DNA of 64,000 bases from Longilinea sp035560795 (GCA_035560795.1 DATMYV010000020.1:53883-117882); one strand, 5' to 3'; counted from the stretch's first letter, positions 7,622 to 16,452 are shown. A program made the numbers and translations. The notes: generated by a model from the letters alone, not told the origin.

Positions 7622-9118
7622 ATGCCTTTAACCATCGGTGAACAACTCAAACAAACACGCGAGGCCCGCGGCCTGAGTTTGGAACAGGCAGCGCAGGTCA
7701 CCCATGTGCGCATCCATTACCTGAAGGCGCTGGAAAGCGATCTGCGCGACCAGCTGCCTTCAACCGCCCAGGGCCGCGGTTTCTTACGGTTGTATGCAGG
7801 CTATCTCGGTCTGGCTGTGCAGCCGCTGCTTGACCAATGGGAAGGCCGCATGCCGGCTGTACCTGAACCGCCGGCGGAAGTAATTCCGATCGAAGGTCAA
7901 CCGGGAGAAAAAGTACATTTTGAAGAATCCGTTATTGAATCATCACCGGTTGAAACGGATGGTGGGGAAGCCGGCAATGAAACAGCCGGAGAAGAAGATC
8001 AGGATATTGCAGAACCTTCAGAAATTGACGAAATTGTTCAGATTCAACCGCATGTTGAAAAAGCCGAAACGCCACCCACCCTCCAATCCGATGCCCTCCT
8101 GGAAGAAATCGGCGAAACGCTGCGCCAGCGGCGCGAATCAATCAGCCTCTCTTTAAGCGACGTGGAACATTACACCCGTCTCAGGCAGCATTACCTGCGT
8201 GCCCTGGAAACGGGCCGAATCAACGATCTTCCATCGGCAGTTCAAGGCCGCGGCATGCTCAGTAATTATGCTGAATTTTTGAACCTGGATGTCGATGCCC
8301 TGCTTGGGCGGTTTGCGGATGCGCTTCAAGCCAGACGGATCGAATTACAACCCGCCTCTCAATCACGCGCCAGCCGGCCGGTCGCCAGCCAGCCCCGGCC
8401 ATTTGCTGGAAATCAGGCCGCATCAGGCACAACGCCCTTATCACCGTCCGCTCAAAGCCCGGTCACACGGCTGGAGTCGCTTGCCCGCTTTCTCACTCCG
8501 GATCTGGTGGTCATCAGCAGTCTGATTATTGTCCTGGTGGTGTTCGTGATCTGGGCGGCATCCCGCGTGACGGCTCTCAGCACAACAGACCTGGAATCAA
8601 CCACACGTCCCATTTCCGAGGTTTTGCTGGAGACGAGTGAACCCAGCATCACTGCCACCTTGGAACCCACCCAGAGCACGCCTATCCCTCCAGGATTGGT
8701 TAACCCATCTGCCGGCAGCGAGTCAACCCTTGAAAACGGCACGCTGCCTCCTGTATCGAATTCACCCATTCAAGTGTATGTCATCGCCCGCCAACGCGCC
8801 TGGCTGCGCGTGACCGTGGATGGAAAAATTTCCTTTAGCGGTCGAGTGATTCCTGGCAACGCTTACCCTTTTTCCGGCAGCGAAGAAATCGAATTGCTAA
8901 CTGGAAACGCAGCCGGTCTGCAGGTTTTTTATAATCAAGACGACCTGGGTTCCCTGGGGACTGTTGGTCAGGTTGTCAGCCTGATCTTTTTGCCGGAAGG
9001 CGTAATCACCCCGACTCCAGCTTTCACGCCCACCAATACGGCTACCCTGCCAGCCACGTTGACGCCGTATCCCAGTCCCACGCTGCCTACTCCTACCATT
9101 ACTCCTTTTGTTCCTTGA
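7622..9118 (+). CDS. RodZ-like membrane protein with two HTH domains
   Basis: A 498-residue protein. RodZ-type helix-turn-helix domains occur twice: residues about 2-66 (IGEQLKQTREARGLSLEQAA) and about 158-226 (IGETLRQRRESISLSLSDVE), joined by an acidic Glu/Pro linker. One transmembrane helix follows near 294-314 (LVVISSLIIVLVVFVIWAAS), then an extracellular Ser/Thr/Pro linker, a beta-rich DUF4115-like domain (WLRVTVDGKISFSGRV) and a Pro/Thr tail. RodZ in rods links MreB to the wall-synthesis machinery through a single HTH; the duplication is unusual. ATG at 7622 is preferred over 7601, which lies before the candidate -10. The stop is six bases before rimO, implying co-transcription. Whether it acts on cell shape or as a DNA-binding sensor is open. 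Confidence 0.85.
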   Translation: MPLTIGEQLKQTREARGLSLEQAAQVTHVRIHYLKALESDLRDQLPSTAQGRGFLRLYAGYLGLAVQPLLDQWEGRMPAVPEPPAEVIPIEGQPGEKVHFEESVIESSPVETDGGEAGNETAGEEDQDIAEPSEIDEIVQIQPHVEKAETPPTLQSDALLEEIGETLRQRRESISLSLSDVEHYTRLRQHYLRALETGRINDLPSAVQGRGMLSNYAEFLNLDVDALLGRFADALQARRIELQPASQSRASRPVASQPRPFAGNQAASGTTPLSPSAQSPVTRLESLARFLTPDLVVISSLIIVLVVFVIWAASRVTALSTTDLESTTRPISEVLLETSEPSITATLEPTQSTPIPPGLVNPSAGSESTLENGTLPPVSNSPIQVYVIARQRAWLRVTVDGKISFSGRVIPGNAYPFSGSEEIELLTGNAAGLQVFYNQDDLGSLGTVGQVVSLIFLPEGVITPTPAFTPTNTATLPATLTPYPSPTLPTPTITPFVP

Positions 9119-9124
9119 GTTGAG

Positions 9125-10462
9125 ATGATCGAAAAATCCTTTTATCTGGTATCCCTCGGTTGTGCAAAAAATACGGTTGATTCCGAATCAATGGCCTCCC
9201 TATTAATCAATGCCGGCTACCAACCGGTCGAGAAACCGGGGCAGGCTGGTCTTTTGATCGTCAACACCTGCGGCTTCATCAAACCTGCGCGCGATGAATC
9301 GATCTTCGAACTGCGCAAACTGGCGCACAAAAAACGCAGCGGTCAGTTCCTGATCGCTGCCGGCTGCCTGACCGAACGCTATCGAGAAGAAGTGGCGGCA
9401 CAGGTCCCTGGCATTGACGGCATGATCGGTACGCGTCGTTGGATGGATATTGTGGATGTTGTTCAACAATTGCGCACCACGCAGCCCAAAACACTTTACC
9501 ACCTGCCCGATACTCCCACCGTGGGCACGGACGAACACGGCGTTTTACGCGTGTCGCGCCAGGGACCCAGTGCTTACCTGAAAATTGCTGACGGTTGCCG
9601 CCGGCCATGCGCCTACTGTTCCATCCCGTTGATCAAAGGAACAGCTGTCAGCCGGCCTGTTGATGCCATTGTCCGTGAAGCAAAACTGTTGCAGGATGCC
9701 GGGGTAAAGGAACTGATCCTAATCGCCCAGGACACCACCGATTACGGCCATGATCTTGGCATGAAAGACGGGCTTGCCACGTTGATTGAACAAATCACGT
9801 CTGCCGCGCCTAAGCTACCCTGGCTGCGAATTCTGTATGCCTATCCAGGTTACGTCACTGACCGGCTGATCGATTTAATGGCCAACACTCCACAGGTTTT
9901 ACATTACCTGGATATGCCTCTGCAGCATGCCCATCCGGAGACCCTCAAGCGCATGCGCCGTCCAGCCAATGTGGATTGGGTGCACCGTACCCTTGGAAAA
10001 ATGCGCCAGGCGATGCCAGACCTGGCATTACGGACAACATTTATTGTTGGCTACCCTGGCGAATCCGAAGAAGAATTCCAGACACTGTTGGATTTTATTT
10101 CAGATACCAAATTCGACCGGGTGGGGGTCTTCCCGTTCTCCTTTGAACCGGGCACGACCAGCGAACCATTGGGCGACCCAATTCCAAAAGAATTGAAGGA
10201 AGAGCGCGTGGCGCGCGTGATGCAGCTCCAGGAAACCATTTCCCTTACACGCAACCAGGCTTTGGTAGGGAAAAAGCTGCCAGTCTTGATTGAGGGAATC
10301 CAAAAAGGCGTTGCCGTGGGCCGTTCTTATCGCGATGCGCCAGAAATTGATGGGATGGTATTTGCCGAAGGGAAAGCCGAACTGGGTCAGATCGTACCCG
10401 TGCTCATTTCAGGCGCGCTTGTTCACGACCTGACCGGCAGCGTGATCCCCACCTCTGAATAA
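9125..10462 (+). CDS. rimO: Ribosomal protein S12 methylthiotransferase RimO
   Basis: Radical-SAM enzyme that adds a methylthio group to the conserved aspartate of ribosomal protein S12. The N-terminal MTTase domain has SLGCAKNTVDSE and NTCGFI with cluster-binding cysteines, then AAGCLTERY. The radical-SAM motif CRRPCAYCSIPLIKG (CxxxCxxC) lies near residue 159, and a TRAM-like domain closes the 445-residue protein, the usual length. Start is the ATG six bases after the RodZ-like stop, without an obvious strong ribosome site, suggesting translational coupling. Distinguished from MiaB by the SLGCAKN signature and shorter C-terminus. Confidence 0.95.
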   Translation: MIEKSFYLVSLGCAKNTVDSESMASLLINAGYQPVEKPGQAGLLIVNTCGFIKPARDESIFELRKLAHKKRSGQFLIAAGCLTERYREEVAAQVPGIDGMIGTRRWMDIVDVVQQLRTTQPKTLYHLPDTPTVGTDEHGVLRVSRQGPSAYLKIADGCRRPCAYCSIPLIKGTAVSRPVDAIVREAKLLQDAGVKELILIAQDTTDYGHDLGMKDGLATLIEQITSAAPKLPWLRILYAYPGYVTDRLIDLMANTPQVLHYLDMPLQHAHPETLKRMRRPANVDWVHRTLGKMRQAMPDLALRTTFIVGYPGESEEEFQTLLDFISDTKFDRVGVFPFSFEPGTTSEPLGDPIPKELKEERVARVMQLQETISLTRNQALVGKKLPVLIEGIQKGVAVGRSYRDAPEIDGMVFAEGKAELGQIVPVLISGALVHDLTGSVIPTSE

Positions 10463-10548
10463 ATCCTATTTTTTCAACTGGCTAAAAGTACCCAAGGCGG
10501 CAGAATAAATAACCTGTATGTTAAATTTCACACGCAAACAGGCGGATT

Positions 10549-10692
10549 ATGAGTACCGGGATTCCGACAAGAATGGAAGCTCAACCCTCGCTTGTTTTGT
10601 TAGCATTTGTGGCAGTGTTTGTTTTTTTTGGTTTCAAACAGAACGAGCCCAGGCGGTCAAAGCTAAAACTACGACCGCCAGCGCCAGGTTAA
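10549..10692 (+). CDS. Possible 47-residue single-span membrane protein
   Basis: A short frame starting ATG AGT ACC with GGCGG just upstream (tight spacing). The product has one strongly hydrophobic stretch, LVLLAFVAVFVFFGF, followed by a basic segment (KQNEPRRSKLKLR), consistent with a small inner-membrane protein with cytoplasmic positive tail. The hydrophobic part lies in otherwise empty DNA, but the last 59 bases overlap the 3' end of the CopD-like gene on the other strand. No family is recognised. May be a chance frame. Confidence 0.3.
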   Translation: MSTGIPTRMEAQPSLVLLAFVAVFVFFGFKQNEPRRSKLKLRPPAPG

Positions 10693-11152
10693 TCCAGAAT
10701 ATTCTCTGCTCTTTTCGGCGGTATTTTTCAGCGTCAGCTGGCGCTACGCCGCCCTTTTGAGCCTGGCGAAGCGCCAATCGGTTCAATTCTGGACCCAATA
10801 TCCAGGTCAGGTAAGCGCTGACCAACACCATCCCGCCAATCGCAATATGCTTTAATAATATCGCCACCGCCCAGGCATTCTTGATCGCCAACACCCCTTC
10901 GTAATTTGGCGATGCACTCATCTGAAACATTCCCGTCGCGGTTAAGATTGCCAGGCTCATCCAGCCCAGCCACTGCAATCGCTGCTGTAAGGGACCAAGG
11001 AATGCGCTGTACGCCTCAGGCGATAATGATTTTCGGGCAACAGGGAGAACCAGTACCGCCATGGCTGCCAAACCGCCCACCCAGACGACGGTTGCAAGCA
11101 TATGCAGCCAATAGGCAATCGTCAATACCCAGGAAGGGATTCCAGCGTTCAT
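10634..11152 (-). CDS. CopD-like/DUF4149-type membrane protein
   Basis: A 172-residue protein with four or five membrane spans. It has WLHMLATVVWVGGLAAMAVLV in the first helix, where the HxxxxxxWxGG pattern is shared by copper-resistance CopD and related membrane domains, and KHIAIGGMVLVSAYLTW later, with another intramembrane His. Copper import is known for CopD; here only the domain is present, so metal or haem handling is inference. Its ATG overlaps the stop of the TPR gene upstream (ATGA), so the two are coupled. It converges on rimO with about 170 bases between. Confidence 0.65.
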   Translation of the reverse strand: MNAGIPSWVLTIAYWLHMLATVVWVGGLAAMAVLVLPVARKSLSPEAYSAFLGPLQQRLQWLGWMSLAILTATGMFQMSASPNYEGVLAIKNAWAVAILLKHIAIGGMVLVSAYLTWILGPELNRLALRQAQKGGVAPADAEKYRRKEQRIFWINLALAVVVLALTAWARSV

Positions 11153-12237
11153 GGGGCTGGTGTCTGAGATGGTTCTGGCGTCACACCAGCGGGTGGAGCA
11201 TCGGTCGGGGTAACCTCAGGCGTCAACGATGGTGTTACGGTTACCTCTGGTACAACCTCCGGAGGCGGAGCATTGGCCTCATCGCATTTTATTCCGGCTT
11301 CATCCGCCGCTGATTGGACGAGTTGATCGGGCGAAAGATTGAGCGCCGTCATATACATTTCCTTCGCCTTGCAATATTCTTCCTGCAGCATTAATTGATC
11401 GGCATATTTTACCGCTGCGACCCGGTAGCGCTCGGTGGCAGTCATACCGGACCCATCCCGCAAGTTTGGAAAGGCGGGATAAATTTCGGAAAAAATGGTG
11501 ACCACCTGGCCCCAATCGATGCCCCAATAACTGGCACCGTTGAGATAATACCGCGCCCAGGTCCGGTAGCTCTTGGCATCAACGTCAATGGGAGCGAATT
11601 TTTCGGCCAGCGTCAAATTGTAAATGCCGCTTTCAAGGTTGCCTTCATTGAGGATCATTTCAACGCCGCGGTAGCGCAGGACCACATAATACAAACCATC
11701 TACGTCAACGGCCTTATAGTTCGGGTCGGAATTGCGCAGTGCTTGCAGCGTTTCATAGGCCTGGGCCCACTGCTTATTCTTAACCAGGTCAACGGCTTGA
11801 TTATAAATTTCTTCGACACCGCGTAAATCAGGGGTGGGTGAAACGGTTGGAGAAGGCTTTGGCGTTGGCGTAAGAACTTGCGCCATTTGGATCATGACCT
11901 CAGCCAGTTTATCAGAAGCGCCCGGGAAGGATGGATCAATTCCAAGGACGTATTCGAAGCGCTGCTGTGCCATCGCAAGGCGTCCTTCCGACATATCAGC
12001 CAGGCCTAATTCAAATTGCGTGGTTGTCACAGCAGTAATCTGGTTCAATTCGCCAGCCTTACGTGCCTGCATTCCAGATTCGTAACCCAACCATCCTCCG
12101 GCAGCTGCGCCTAAAACCAGTAACAGGATTCCAATCAGAACCCACCGTCCTCGGCGTGGTTTGGCAGATTTTATGCTCTCCGTTTGGATCTCCGGCAGGT
12201 TCGCCGGATCATTTTTATTGGTATTCGAAATCGTCAT
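11149..12237 (-). CDS. Membrane-anchored TPR protein
   Basis: A 362-residue protein of unknown function. Residues about 32-52 (WVLIGILLLVLGAAAGGWLGY) form one membrane anchor after a charged N-terminus. Then come helical repeats with TPR character (GRLAMAQQRFEYVLGIDPSF near 100 and KEMYMTALNLSPDQL near 295), a Pro/Thr/Ser spacer around 120-135, and a Pro/Thr-rich tail. The bulk is probably outside the membrane. A TATAAT ends only seven bases before the ATG, so the transcript may be leaderless; the promoter lies at the 3' end of murJ. It could be a scaffold for envelope assembly given murJ next door, but that is inferred only from position. Confidence 0.7.
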   Translation of the reverse strand: MTISNTNKNDPANLPEIQTESIKSAKPRRGRWVLIGILLLVLGAAAGGWLGYESGMQARKAGELNQITAVTTTQFELGLADMSEGRLAMAQQRFEYVLGIDPSFPGASDKLAEVMIQMAQVLTPTPKPSPTVSPTPDLRGVEEIYNQAVDLVKNKQWAQAYETLQALRNSDPNYKAVDVDGLYYVVLRYRGVEMILNEGNLESGIYNLTLAEKFAPIDVDAKSYRTWARYYLNGASYWGIDWGQVVTIFSEIYPAFPNLRDGSGMTATERYRVAAVKYADQLMLQEEYCKAKEMYMTALNLSPDQLVQSAADEAGIKCDEANAPPPEVVPEVTVTPSLTPEVTPTDAPPAGVTPEPSQTPAP

Positions 12238-12244
12238 AGCGCCA

Positions 12245-12250
12245 ATTATA
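12245..12250 (-). promoter_or_regulatory. -10 element giving a probably leaderless TPR-protein transcript
   Basis: TATAAT on the minus strand (context ACGGTATAAT) ends seven bases before the ATG at 12237, placing the expected transcript start at or beside the A of the start codon. There is no ribosome site in the gap. The -35 is weak. Confidence 0.5.
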
Positions 12251-12255
12251 CCGTA

Positions 12256-13800
12256 CTACAACCGCACGAGAAGGCGTAGCTCTTTCCATACAATCGGGAC
12301 CGCGACCAGTACGCCAGCTGCCATCGCGATTAATCCACGCAACACCTGTGGCCCTGCCAGGTCCAAATTGACCAATAGAAAGGCTACGCCGCCCCCCAGA
12401 ACCGCTGCCGCCAGTGCCCGCAGTAATGCAGGCACAAGCGTCAATTGTGTCTTCAAGCGCTGGCTGAAGAGCCACAGCAGCAGCAGCCCCTCTGCTGTGA
12501 ATGCACAAGCGTCCGCCAAGCTGATGCCGGCAGCACCGATCGAGCGGTAGAGCTGACTGGCCAGCAATGAATATACTGCCAGGTTTACTCCGGCTGTCCA
12601 TAATGGAGTAATTGCATCCTGCCGGGCATAGAAGGTGCGCACGGCCACCTCTTTAAGGCTCTGGCCAAATAATCCCAGCAAATAGCCGCGAGATACCCAC
12701 AACAATAGATTGGTCCCGGCCACGTCAAAGCCAAAAGCCAAGGCCAAAAGCGGACCCAAACCGGCTGAAAGTACTGCCGCCATCGGCAATGTTAATGCCA
12801 GCAGCACCTGGACGGCGCGCTCGATGGTCGCCCGGAAGGTTTCCCAATCCTGATTTGCAATCATCTGGGCCAGCGAAGGCAACATGGCTGTTGCGATCGC
12901 AGTTCCAATCAACGTTTCAGGCACCTGCATGATCATCCAGCCGTAGGTCAGGGCAGAGGGTGAACCTGCCGGCAACCGCGAGGCCAGGTTATCGCGAACA
13001 ATGAAGATCAATTGAATAAAAAACATGGTTAGCAGACGCGGTCCCAGCAATAGCAGGACTTTCCGCACCGGCTCAGTGTTCAAACCGATTTTTGGAGTCC
13101 AGCGGAAACCAAACTTTACCAATCCAGGAATTTGAATGGCGAGATGCAGCAAGGCGCCCAGAATGACGCCGTAAACCAGTCCATGCACGCCCAGGCCAAA
13201 GGCAGGTAATGTAATGGGGCCAAGAGATAAGCCTTTTTCCGGCGCGAGCACCACGGCGCCAAAAATCTGGCCAAAGTTGTAAAGAATGGGTGCCAGGGCT
13301 GGCAGGAAAAAATGCTGGTTGGCCTGCAGCCCGGCGATTACCAGCCCGCTGATTGAGAAAATTAATGTTGCAAACAGGTTGAGGCGCATCAATGCTGCCA
13401 CCAATTGCTGCTGCTGCTGCCCGAACCCCGGTGCAATGCCAAGCCGCCAACCCACCAGCGGTTCGGCAAAGATGGCAATGAGGATCGAAAAAACAGCCGT
13501 GACTAAAAATGCCAGGTTGGCAATCCGGCTGAACAAATCCCAGGCTTGCGCCCGGCTCTGTTTGGTCAACATTTCTGTGAGTACAGGAATGAAAGCCATA
13601 GCCAGTGCGCCGCCAGAGATCAATGCAAACAGCAAATCCGGCAAGTTGTTGGCAACATTAAAAGCATCCAGCTCGCTGGACAGGCCAAACTGGCGGGCAA
13701 CGATGATGATGCGGGCAAAAGCAACGATTTTATCGATACCGAAGAAAACTGCCAGAAGCAAGGTAATGCGCGTTAGGTGTGATAGTTGTATCTTTTTCAT
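12256..13800 (-). CDS. murJ: Lipid II flippase MurJ
   Basis: Moves the peptidoglycan precursor lipid II across the cytoplasmic membrane. The 514-residue, roughly 14-helix protein shows the MurJ/MviN pattern: an N-terminal TRITLLLAVFFGIDKIVAFA followed by RIIIVARQFGLSSELDAFNV, then NNLPDLLFALISGGALAMAF, and APILYNFGQIFGA near residue 175. These carry the conserved Arg and Asp residues of the central cavity. Its 3' end contains the promoter of the TPR gene. The start has a weak GCCAGGG site. Length and motifs are normal. Confidence 0.92.
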   Translation of the reverse strand: MKKIQLSHLTRITLLLAVFFGIDKIVAFARIIIVARQFGLSSELDAFNVANNLPDLLFALISGGALAMAFIPVLTEMLTKQSRAQAWDLFSRIANLAFLVTAVFSILIAIFAEPLVGWRLGIAPGFGQQQQQLVAALMRLNLFATLIFSISGLVIAGLQANQHFFLPALAPILYNFGQIFGAVVLAPEKGLSLGPITLPAFGLGVHGLVYGVILGALLHLAIQIPGLVKFGFRWTPKIGLNTEPVRKVLLLLGPRLLTMFFIQLIFIVRDNLASRLPAGSPSALTYGWMIMQVPETLIGTAIATAMLPSLAQMIANQDWETFRATIERAVQVLLALTLPMAAVLSAGLGPLLALAFGFDVAGTNLLLWVSRGYLLGLFGQSLKEVAVRTFYARQDAITPLWTAGVNLAVYSLLASQLYRSIGAAGISLADACAFTAEGLLLLWLFSQRLKTQLTLVPALLRALAAAVLGGGVAFLLVNLDLAGPQVLRGLIAMAAGVLVAVPIVWKELRLLVRL

Positions 13801-14094
13801 CCCTGGCTACTTCCGCTATCCAAAGTAGATTATCCCGATCATAACACCCATCCATAAATACTATCCGTGAACACCTCGCAGCGATTCCAGACTCAATTCT
13901 TTGTCTGCAACCAGGGTCATTGCAACGGCGGCAAAAATCCAATGCTGGTGGCGTGAGCGAAGCTGGCTTGCCAGCTTCCATGTGCTGCACCTCGGGGGTT
14001 TTCAGGTGCCGTAAATATAGCATAGAAAATTCTTTGAAGAGTTTTTCCTGCAGGCCATGAATAGAGTACAATTCGAGCTTGTAGAGAAGGTGCA
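13801..14094. other. Divergent intergenic region between murJ and the metal ABC genes
   Basis: No credible gene in 294 bases. It holds a perfect 9+9 base inverted repeat, GAAGCTGGC-TT-GCCAGCTTC (13959-13978), and a TACAAT at 14067-14072 suitable as a -10 for the ABC operon, with only a weak -35. The palindrome is well upstream of that -10 and does not match a Zur or MntR box I know. Confidence 0.5.
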
Positions 14095-14922
14095 ATGACA
14101 CGACGGGATAATGAATTTCTCAACGCTGGAACAGCCCGATTGGAGTTCGAAAATGTCATGGTTGCTTACAACGGCCATCCCATTCTCGATGACTTGAGCT
14201 TTGAAGTACCGCACGGCGCCCAGGTGGCTGTGGTTGGTCCAAATGGAGCTGGAAAATCCACCCTGTTTAAAGCTCTGGTGGGTTTGCTGCCGCTGCGCAA
14301 AGGCCAAATTCGTATCCATGGATTGCCTTTGGGGCAGCATAAGGACTGTGTGGCTTACATACCCCAGCGTGAAGAAGTGGATTGGCGCTTCCCGGTTACA
14401 GTGGAAGAAGTCGTTATGATGGGCCGTTTCAACAACTTCGGCTGGCTTGGCAAACCCACCGGGGAAGATCATGCCGTTGTGCTTCAAAGCATGGATCAAT
14501 TGGGTATCACCAAACTGGCCAAACGTTCCATTGGTGAACTATCGGGCGGCCAACAGCAGCGCGTATTTTTAGCCCGGGCTTTGGCGCAAGAGCCGCACAT
14601 CCTATTGATGGATGAACCTTTTACCGGCGTGGACGTATCGACGCAGGAAGCAACCCTCGCTTTGCTGGACGATTTACGAACGCTCAGCGTGACCGTCATG
14701 GTGTCCACGCATGACTTAAGCATGGCAGCCGAACGCTTCGAACGCATTCTCCTGCTGAAGCGTCGGCTGATCGCCTACGGCCCGCGCGAACAGGTATTCA
14801 CACGCGAAAATATTGGCGCCGCCTTTGGCAAGCAGGCCTTGATCCTGGACAATATTGTTGTGGTCGACCATTGCTGCCCCGATGATGAACATGAACACCT
14901 TCACGACGAGGCAATGGAATGA
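14095..14922 (+). CDS. Zinc/manganese-type ABC transporter ATP-binding protein
   Basis: Cytoplasmic ATPase of a metal importer of the ZnuC/MntB/SitB type. It has Walker A GPNGAGKST near residue 45, a Q-loop at YIPQREEVDWRFP, signature LSGGQQQR, Walker B ILLMDEP and the switch His in STHD. YIPQREEVDWRFPVTVEEVV is typical of manganese/zinc ATPases. The C-terminus ends in a Cys/His/Asp/Glu-rich stretch (DHCCPDDEHEHLHDE) that could bind metal. It overlaps the permease gene by ATGA. The solute-binding lipoprotein normally in such operons is absent here. Zn versus Mn cannot be decided. Confidence 0.9.
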   Translation: MTRRDNEFLNAGTARLEFENVMVAYNGHPILDDLSFEVPHGAQVAVVGPNGAGKSTLFKALVGLLPLRKGQIRIHGLPLGQHKDCVAYIPQREEVDWRFPVTVEEVVMMGRFNNFGWLGKPTGEDHAVVLQSMDQLGITKLAKRSIGELSGGQQQRVFLARALAQEPHILLMDEPFTGVDVSTQEATLALLDDLRTLSVTVMVSTHDLSMAAERFERILLLKRRLIAYGPREQVFTRENIGAAFGKQALILDNIVVVDHCCPDDEHEHLHDEAME

Positions 14923-15764
14923 GCTGGTTGTTCCTACCGCTCCAATATGCTTTTATGCAGCGCGGCATGATTGCGGCAGTCCTGGTGGGATTGTTGTGTT
15001 CGGTGGTTGGCACCTATGTGGTACTGCGTTCCATGGCGTTCCTTGGCGATGCACTGGCGCATGCCATCTTACCCGGCGTAGCCATTGCCTACTTGGTCGG
15101 CGGCAATCTACTGATCGGTGCTTTGATCGCTGCCATTTTGGTCGCGCTGGGAATTGGATTCTTCACCCGCGGCGGTACCGTGCGGGAAGACACCGCCATC
15201 GGCATTCTATTTTCTGCCGCATTGGCACTGGGTGTTGCCTTGATTTCCAGCATCCGCTCCTATGCTGTTGACCTAAGCCACATCATTTTCGGCAATGTGT
15301 TGGGGGTCAGCCCGGCCGACCTCTGGTTGATTGCGGGGTTGACGGTTGTGGTCTTGCTGGTCGTCATCCTTTTGTTCCGCCCGCTCTTTGTAGTTTCATT
15401 CGACCCGGTCATGGCGAAAACGCTGCGTTTGCCGGTGGAACTGCTGCGCAATTTATTGCTGGTGCTGCTGGCTCTGACCATCGTAGTCTCTCTACAAACC
15501 GTTGGAATTGGGTTGGTAGCCGCCATGCTGGTTACACCCGGCGCAACCGCTTATTTGCTCACCCGCCGCCTGGTACCGATGATGGTGATCGCTGCACTGA
15601 TCGGGGTCGTTTCCAGCATTGTGGGTCTGTATTTGAGCTATTATCTAAATATCGTTTCCGGCTCTGCCATCGTTCTGGTTGCCACGGCGTTCTTCCTGGT
15701 GGCATTTTTCTTCGCCCCGCAAAAGGGTTGGGCCTGGCAACGGCTGCACGCGCAGCGGAGGTAA
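14919..15764 (+). CDS. Zinc/manganese-type ABC transporter permease
   Basis: A 281-residue integral membrane protein of the ABC-3 family (ZnuB/MntC type) with about eight hydrophobic helices. The family signature lies in the second helix region, VVLRSMAFLGDALAHAILPG, with the conserved Asp and His thought to line the metal path. Start ATG overlaps the ATPase stop by four bases, so the pair is co-translated and forms the membrane channel with it. The stop is followed within five bases by the GTG of the RsmI-like gene. Confidence 0.9.
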   Translation: MSWLFLPLQYAFMQRGMIAAVLVGLLCSVVGTYVVLRSMAFLGDALAHAILPGVAIAYLVGGNLLIGALIAAILVALGIGFFTRGGTVREDTAIGILFSAALALGVALISSIRSYAVDLSHIIFGNVLGVSPADLWLIAGLTVVVLLVVILLFRPLFVVSFDPVMAKTLRLPVELLRNLLLVLLALTIVVSLQTVGIGLVAAMLVTPGATAYLLTRRLVPMMVIAALIGVVSSIVGLYLSYYLNIVSGSAIVLVATAFFLVAFFFAPQKGWAWQRLHAQRR

Positions 15765-15768
15765 CCTG

Positions 15769-16452
15769 GTGAGTCAAACTGGCTGTCTATACGTGGTTGC
15801 CACGCCGATCGGCAACACGGGCGACATTACCCTGAGGGCGATCGAAACGCTCCGGTCAGTGGACGGCATTATTTGCGAAGAAGCCCGCATTGGCACTACT
15901 TTACTTAAAAAGCTTGAAATCCCCGCCAAAGAATTGATCCTGCTGAACGAACATAACGAGCACGAACAGGCCGCCAACCTGGTTGTACGCATCGCCAAGG
16001 GTGAATCGTTTGCCCTGATATCGGATTGCGGAACGCCGGTCTTTGCCGATCCCGGGGCGTTTCTGGTCCAGCAAATCAGCATCATGGAGCTGCCAGTCGT
16101 CCCTGTTCCGGGGACATCCTCCCTGATGGCTGCGCTCTCGGTAATGGATTTCAAGATGGAGCGCTTTGTTTTCGCCGGGTTTTTACCGCGCGATCCAGTC
16201 CAACGGCGAAAACAGCTTGAATCGCTGCGGTATCTGAAAATGGCCATCATAATTCTGGATACACCCTACCGCCTGGGCGCGCTGATGGACGATATCGGAA
16301 AAGTCTTTGGCGGCGGGCAGCGAATTACTCTGGCAATGGATATCACCCTGCCTTCCGAAACCATATTTCGCGGACGCCTCGACGAACTGCGCAAACGCGT
16401 TGGCCCGCGCAAAGCCGAATTCATTCTCATCGTGCATCCACCCGGCCTCTAG
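15769..16452 (+). CDS. RsmI-like SAM-dependent methyltransferase
   Basis: Tetrapyrrole-methylase-fold protein of the RsmI family, whose E. coli member 2'-O-methylates C1402 of 16S rRNA. Motifs seen: YVVATPIGNTGDITLRA at the N-terminus, SDCGTPVFADPG near residue 84, and VPGTSSLMAALSV near 110. Start is GTG at 15769 with GGAGG seven bases upstream. The 227 residues are about 60 short of E. coli RsmI, lacking the C-terminal extension, and the usual EDTR motif reads EEAR (CEEARIGTTLLKKL). It may therefore be a divergent or paralogous enzyme, so I give no symbol. It follows the metal permease by four bases, an unexpected pairing. Confidence 0.75.
   Translation: MSQTGCLYVVATPIGNTGDITLRAIETLRSVDGIICEEARIGTTLLKKLEIPAKELILLNEHNEHEQAANLVVRIAKGESFALISDCGTPVFADPGAFLVQQISIMELPVVPVPGTSSLMAALSVMDFKMERFVFAGFLPRDPVQRRKQLESLRYLKMAIIILDTPYRLGALMDDIGKVFGGGQRITLAMDITLPSETIFRGRLDELRKRVGPRKAEFILIVHPPGL

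Noticed and set aside
13959..13978. Palindrome before the metal ABC genes as a Zur or MntR operator
   Set aside because: Sequence does not match known boxes and it lies about 90 bases upstream of the candidate -10; kept only as a repeat in the region note.
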